From Chara braunii (taxonomy: Eukaryota; Streptophyta; Charophyceae; Charales; Characeae): a DNA stretch of 40,674 nt. Every line of letters begins with the position of its first letter. Positions within the stretch are counted from its first letter, which is position 1. A program made the translations under genes and the position numbers. The notes below the pieces were generated by a model. The model was not told the DNA's origin. It saw nothing but the letters and a program-made list of their open reading frames with translations, and searched no databases. Of the stretch, positions 39,332 to 40,674 are shown piece by piece. The stretch spans positions 682,265-722,938 of the forward strand of contig BFEA01000426.1 of assembly GCA_003427395.1 (NCBI GenBank), read 5' to 3'.

Positions 39332-40002
39332 TAAAAGATTAAATAAGTAGACGAGAGCCGTATAATCCTTACCTTTTTAACTAGTTGCTACAATAATTCT
39401 TTTAACTCTTTAATTCGTATTAAGACGTTATATAAACCAATTTTCTTATGAATTTTATTATAACTTATGGAGTTATGATTTTAATTATGTGCTTAATAAT
39501 TCTTTTTGTTCCATTGGTGGGTCAAATGTATATGTCATTGTATTCCTCAAAGAGTTTGTAAAAGAAAGTGGTTCACGGGTTGATCCTTCTTCTACATTTT
39601 TTATTAGGATCGTCATCACTTCCTGGTCTACCTTGTTTTCCATAACCATGCTTCCGAACACAGACAAACTCACATTAGAAAATGACCCTGCAAAATTTGA
39701 ATTAAATTTATGCAATAACTTGATTAATTTTGATTCTTTATCGTTTTCGTCGAGTTTAACCACTTCATCTCGGTACTTGATGTGTCAGTCGACTCCCTTG
39801 TACCAACCGATATCTAAAAGTAAGTAGAACGAAAGACTCTTTTATATAAGGACGGATGCTTCATGTAACATTGTTTTGCCTTCCCGAGTTATGAAAAAAT
39901 ATTTAATTGAATTCAAGTAGTGGCAACAAATGATAATGATTTTATCTGCTAAGTTGTGCTAACATAAATATGACGAGGTTGAAAAACTCTTTCATTTCTT
40001 AT

Positions 40003-40224
40003 TCACAAATGCCACTTATTTACTGCCTTCTTTGAGATGTACAGCCTAGTTGACAAAAAGTCTACCAAAGCGCCAACTTGTGCACGCATAATCTCCATGT
40101 TTATGAGAAGCAATTCATCTTTAGTTTTTGCTTTCTTATCCCATGAACTCCTTAGTATTATAATGCTATTATTATCTTTTTGGCCAAGTTCATTGAGGGA
40201 CTCACAGAGTGTGACTGAGTACAA
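40003..40224 (-). pseudogene. Gypsy protease-like fragment
   Basis: The 73-codon frame ends MRAQVGALVDFLSTRLYISK then KAVNKWHL. In gypsy gag-pol the aspartic protease reads ALVDSGA(T/S)..FIS...V. Here DSG is DFL, so the active-site triplet is broken, while ALVD and ISKKAV remain. The position upstream of the RT fragment fits. Confidence is moderate because the match is short. Confidence 0.5.
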
Positions 40225-40401
40225 AAGTTCTTGAAGGCGATTTGGTGAGGGGGCGAAGAAAAACCGTCCTCTATTATAGGATGAGTTTACATATGATACA
40301 TACTTTTTTTGCTACGTAGCATCATATTACACGCTAGACCACTTCCCAATTCTTGATGAGCTTGTCAGTGCTCTCCTCAAATGGAAAAATAAGAGTCGTT
40401 G

Positions 40402-40553
40402 TTCAACGACCATTCCCTCCGACGCATCCCAAAATGGCTGGTGGCGCCATCCGCAACAAAAAAAAGGAAAAAGTCCCGCTGGTGCTTCGGCAAAGCTTGG
40501 CGTGCAGTTCTTTTCCGCCTTGGCAAAAAGAGGCCTGGAGGTAGGTGGTTTAA
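40402..40553. mobile_element. Probable TTAA miniature element (copy 7), abutting copy 8
   Basis: The right end is GGAGGTAGGTGGT followed by TTAA at 40550-40553. The interior CAAAAAAAAGGAAAAAGTCC and TTCGGCAAAGCTTGGCGTGCAG parallels CGAAAAAGAAAATTGCGACG and TTCGGCAGGACTTGGCGCGCAG inside copy 6 (32879-33077), in the same orientation. The left end near 40406 (ACGACCATTCCCTCC after TTCA) is only a fair match, so that boundary is tentative. Confidence 0.55.
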
Positions 40554-40674
40554 ACCACAAGTACACGGCCCCAGCCTTGCAGAAATTTTTGGTCGCCACA
40601 AGCAAAACTCAGAGGGGCCGCGCGACGTGGGGCGCCAGTGAAAAAAAAAATCGGCAGCCTCCGAAGTGGTGCGG
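40550..40674. mobile_element. TTAA miniature element (copy 8), cut by the window edge
   Basis: After TTAA at 40550-40553 comes ACCACAAGTACACGGCCCCA and then CAGAAATTTTTGGTCGCCAC, GGGGCGCCAGTG, a run of A and GGCAGCCTCCGAAGTGGTGC. This is the reverse complement of the right two-thirds of copy 2b (about 9990-10115), roughly 85% identical by eye. The other terminus lies beyond 40674. Confidence 0.75.

Larger units (their letters stand above)
37750..40230 (-). mobile_element. Second Ty3/gypsy remnant, AT-rich and heavily decayed, minus strand
   Basis: From 40224 downward the order is protease-like, RT, RNase H, then a pre-integrase/integrase-like stretch. The sequence is much more AT-rich than the rest of the window and full of stops, as expected of an old copy. 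No LTRs were identified. The lower limit (37750) is a guess; recognisable protein similarity fades below about 38250. Confidence 0.65.

Overview
The window is eukaryotic repeat-dominated nuclear DNA: poly-A-tailed non-LTR retrotransposons, decayed Ty3/gypsy polyproteins, short inverted-repeat DNA transposons, microsatellites, and one plausible spliced gene. There are no bacterial-style operons. The style of the retroelements (plant-type LINE with a zinc-binding C-terminus, gypsy elements) suggests a green plant or streptophyte alga. A charophyte such as Chara is my best guess, from recollection only. It is a draft assembly: there is a 157-base N gap at 15518-15674, scattered single Ns, and a sequencing-adapter junction at 36674-36711.

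Layout. 1-1.8 kb: a TTAA-flanked miniature transposon, then two exons in compatible phase of an unassigned low-complexity protein with a Gln tract. 1.8-4.9 kb: mostly unannotatable DNA with a G-rich tract and a 42-bp minisatellite. 4.9-7.4 kb: minus-strand Ty3/gypsy pol remnant with catalytic residues lost. 8.4-9.4 kb: two retrocopies of a LINE 3' tail with recognisable target-site duplications. 9.4-10.7 kb: a foldback element and three TTAA elements, two of them back to back. 11.4-18 kb: more LINE tails, an older diverged repeat block, and an Asn-rich ORF. 18.3-22.8 kb: LINE A (minus), 5'-truncated, with an open 463-codon reverse transcriptase segment. 23.7-24.5 kb: a 279-codon ORF related to the Asn-rich one. 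24.8-25.5 kb: tRNA-like promoter modules. 28-36.3 kb: LINE B (plus), longer (ORF1 plus ORF2) but full of stops, interrupted by TTAA elements, ending in poly-A. 36.3-40.7 kb: AT-rich DNA with an artefactual duplication, a second gypsy remnant, and two more TTAA elements at the window edge.

Three things tie the window together. (1) At least eight short elements share a terminal motif built on CCAC-AGTAC next to TTAA. One sits inside LINE B's reverse transcriptase, and its removal with one TTAA restores the reading frame, which fixes the target-site duplication. (2) The LINE 3' end is re-used in about ten truncated copies. It has two consecutive hairpins whose stems change in a compensated way while the second loop (core CTCTTA) is kept, suggesting an RNA structure recognised by the LINE machinery. 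(3) No autonomous element here looks active: every polymerase or integrase has stops, frameshifts or lost catalytic residues, except LINE A's RT segment, which is itself 5'-truncated and frameshifted downstream.
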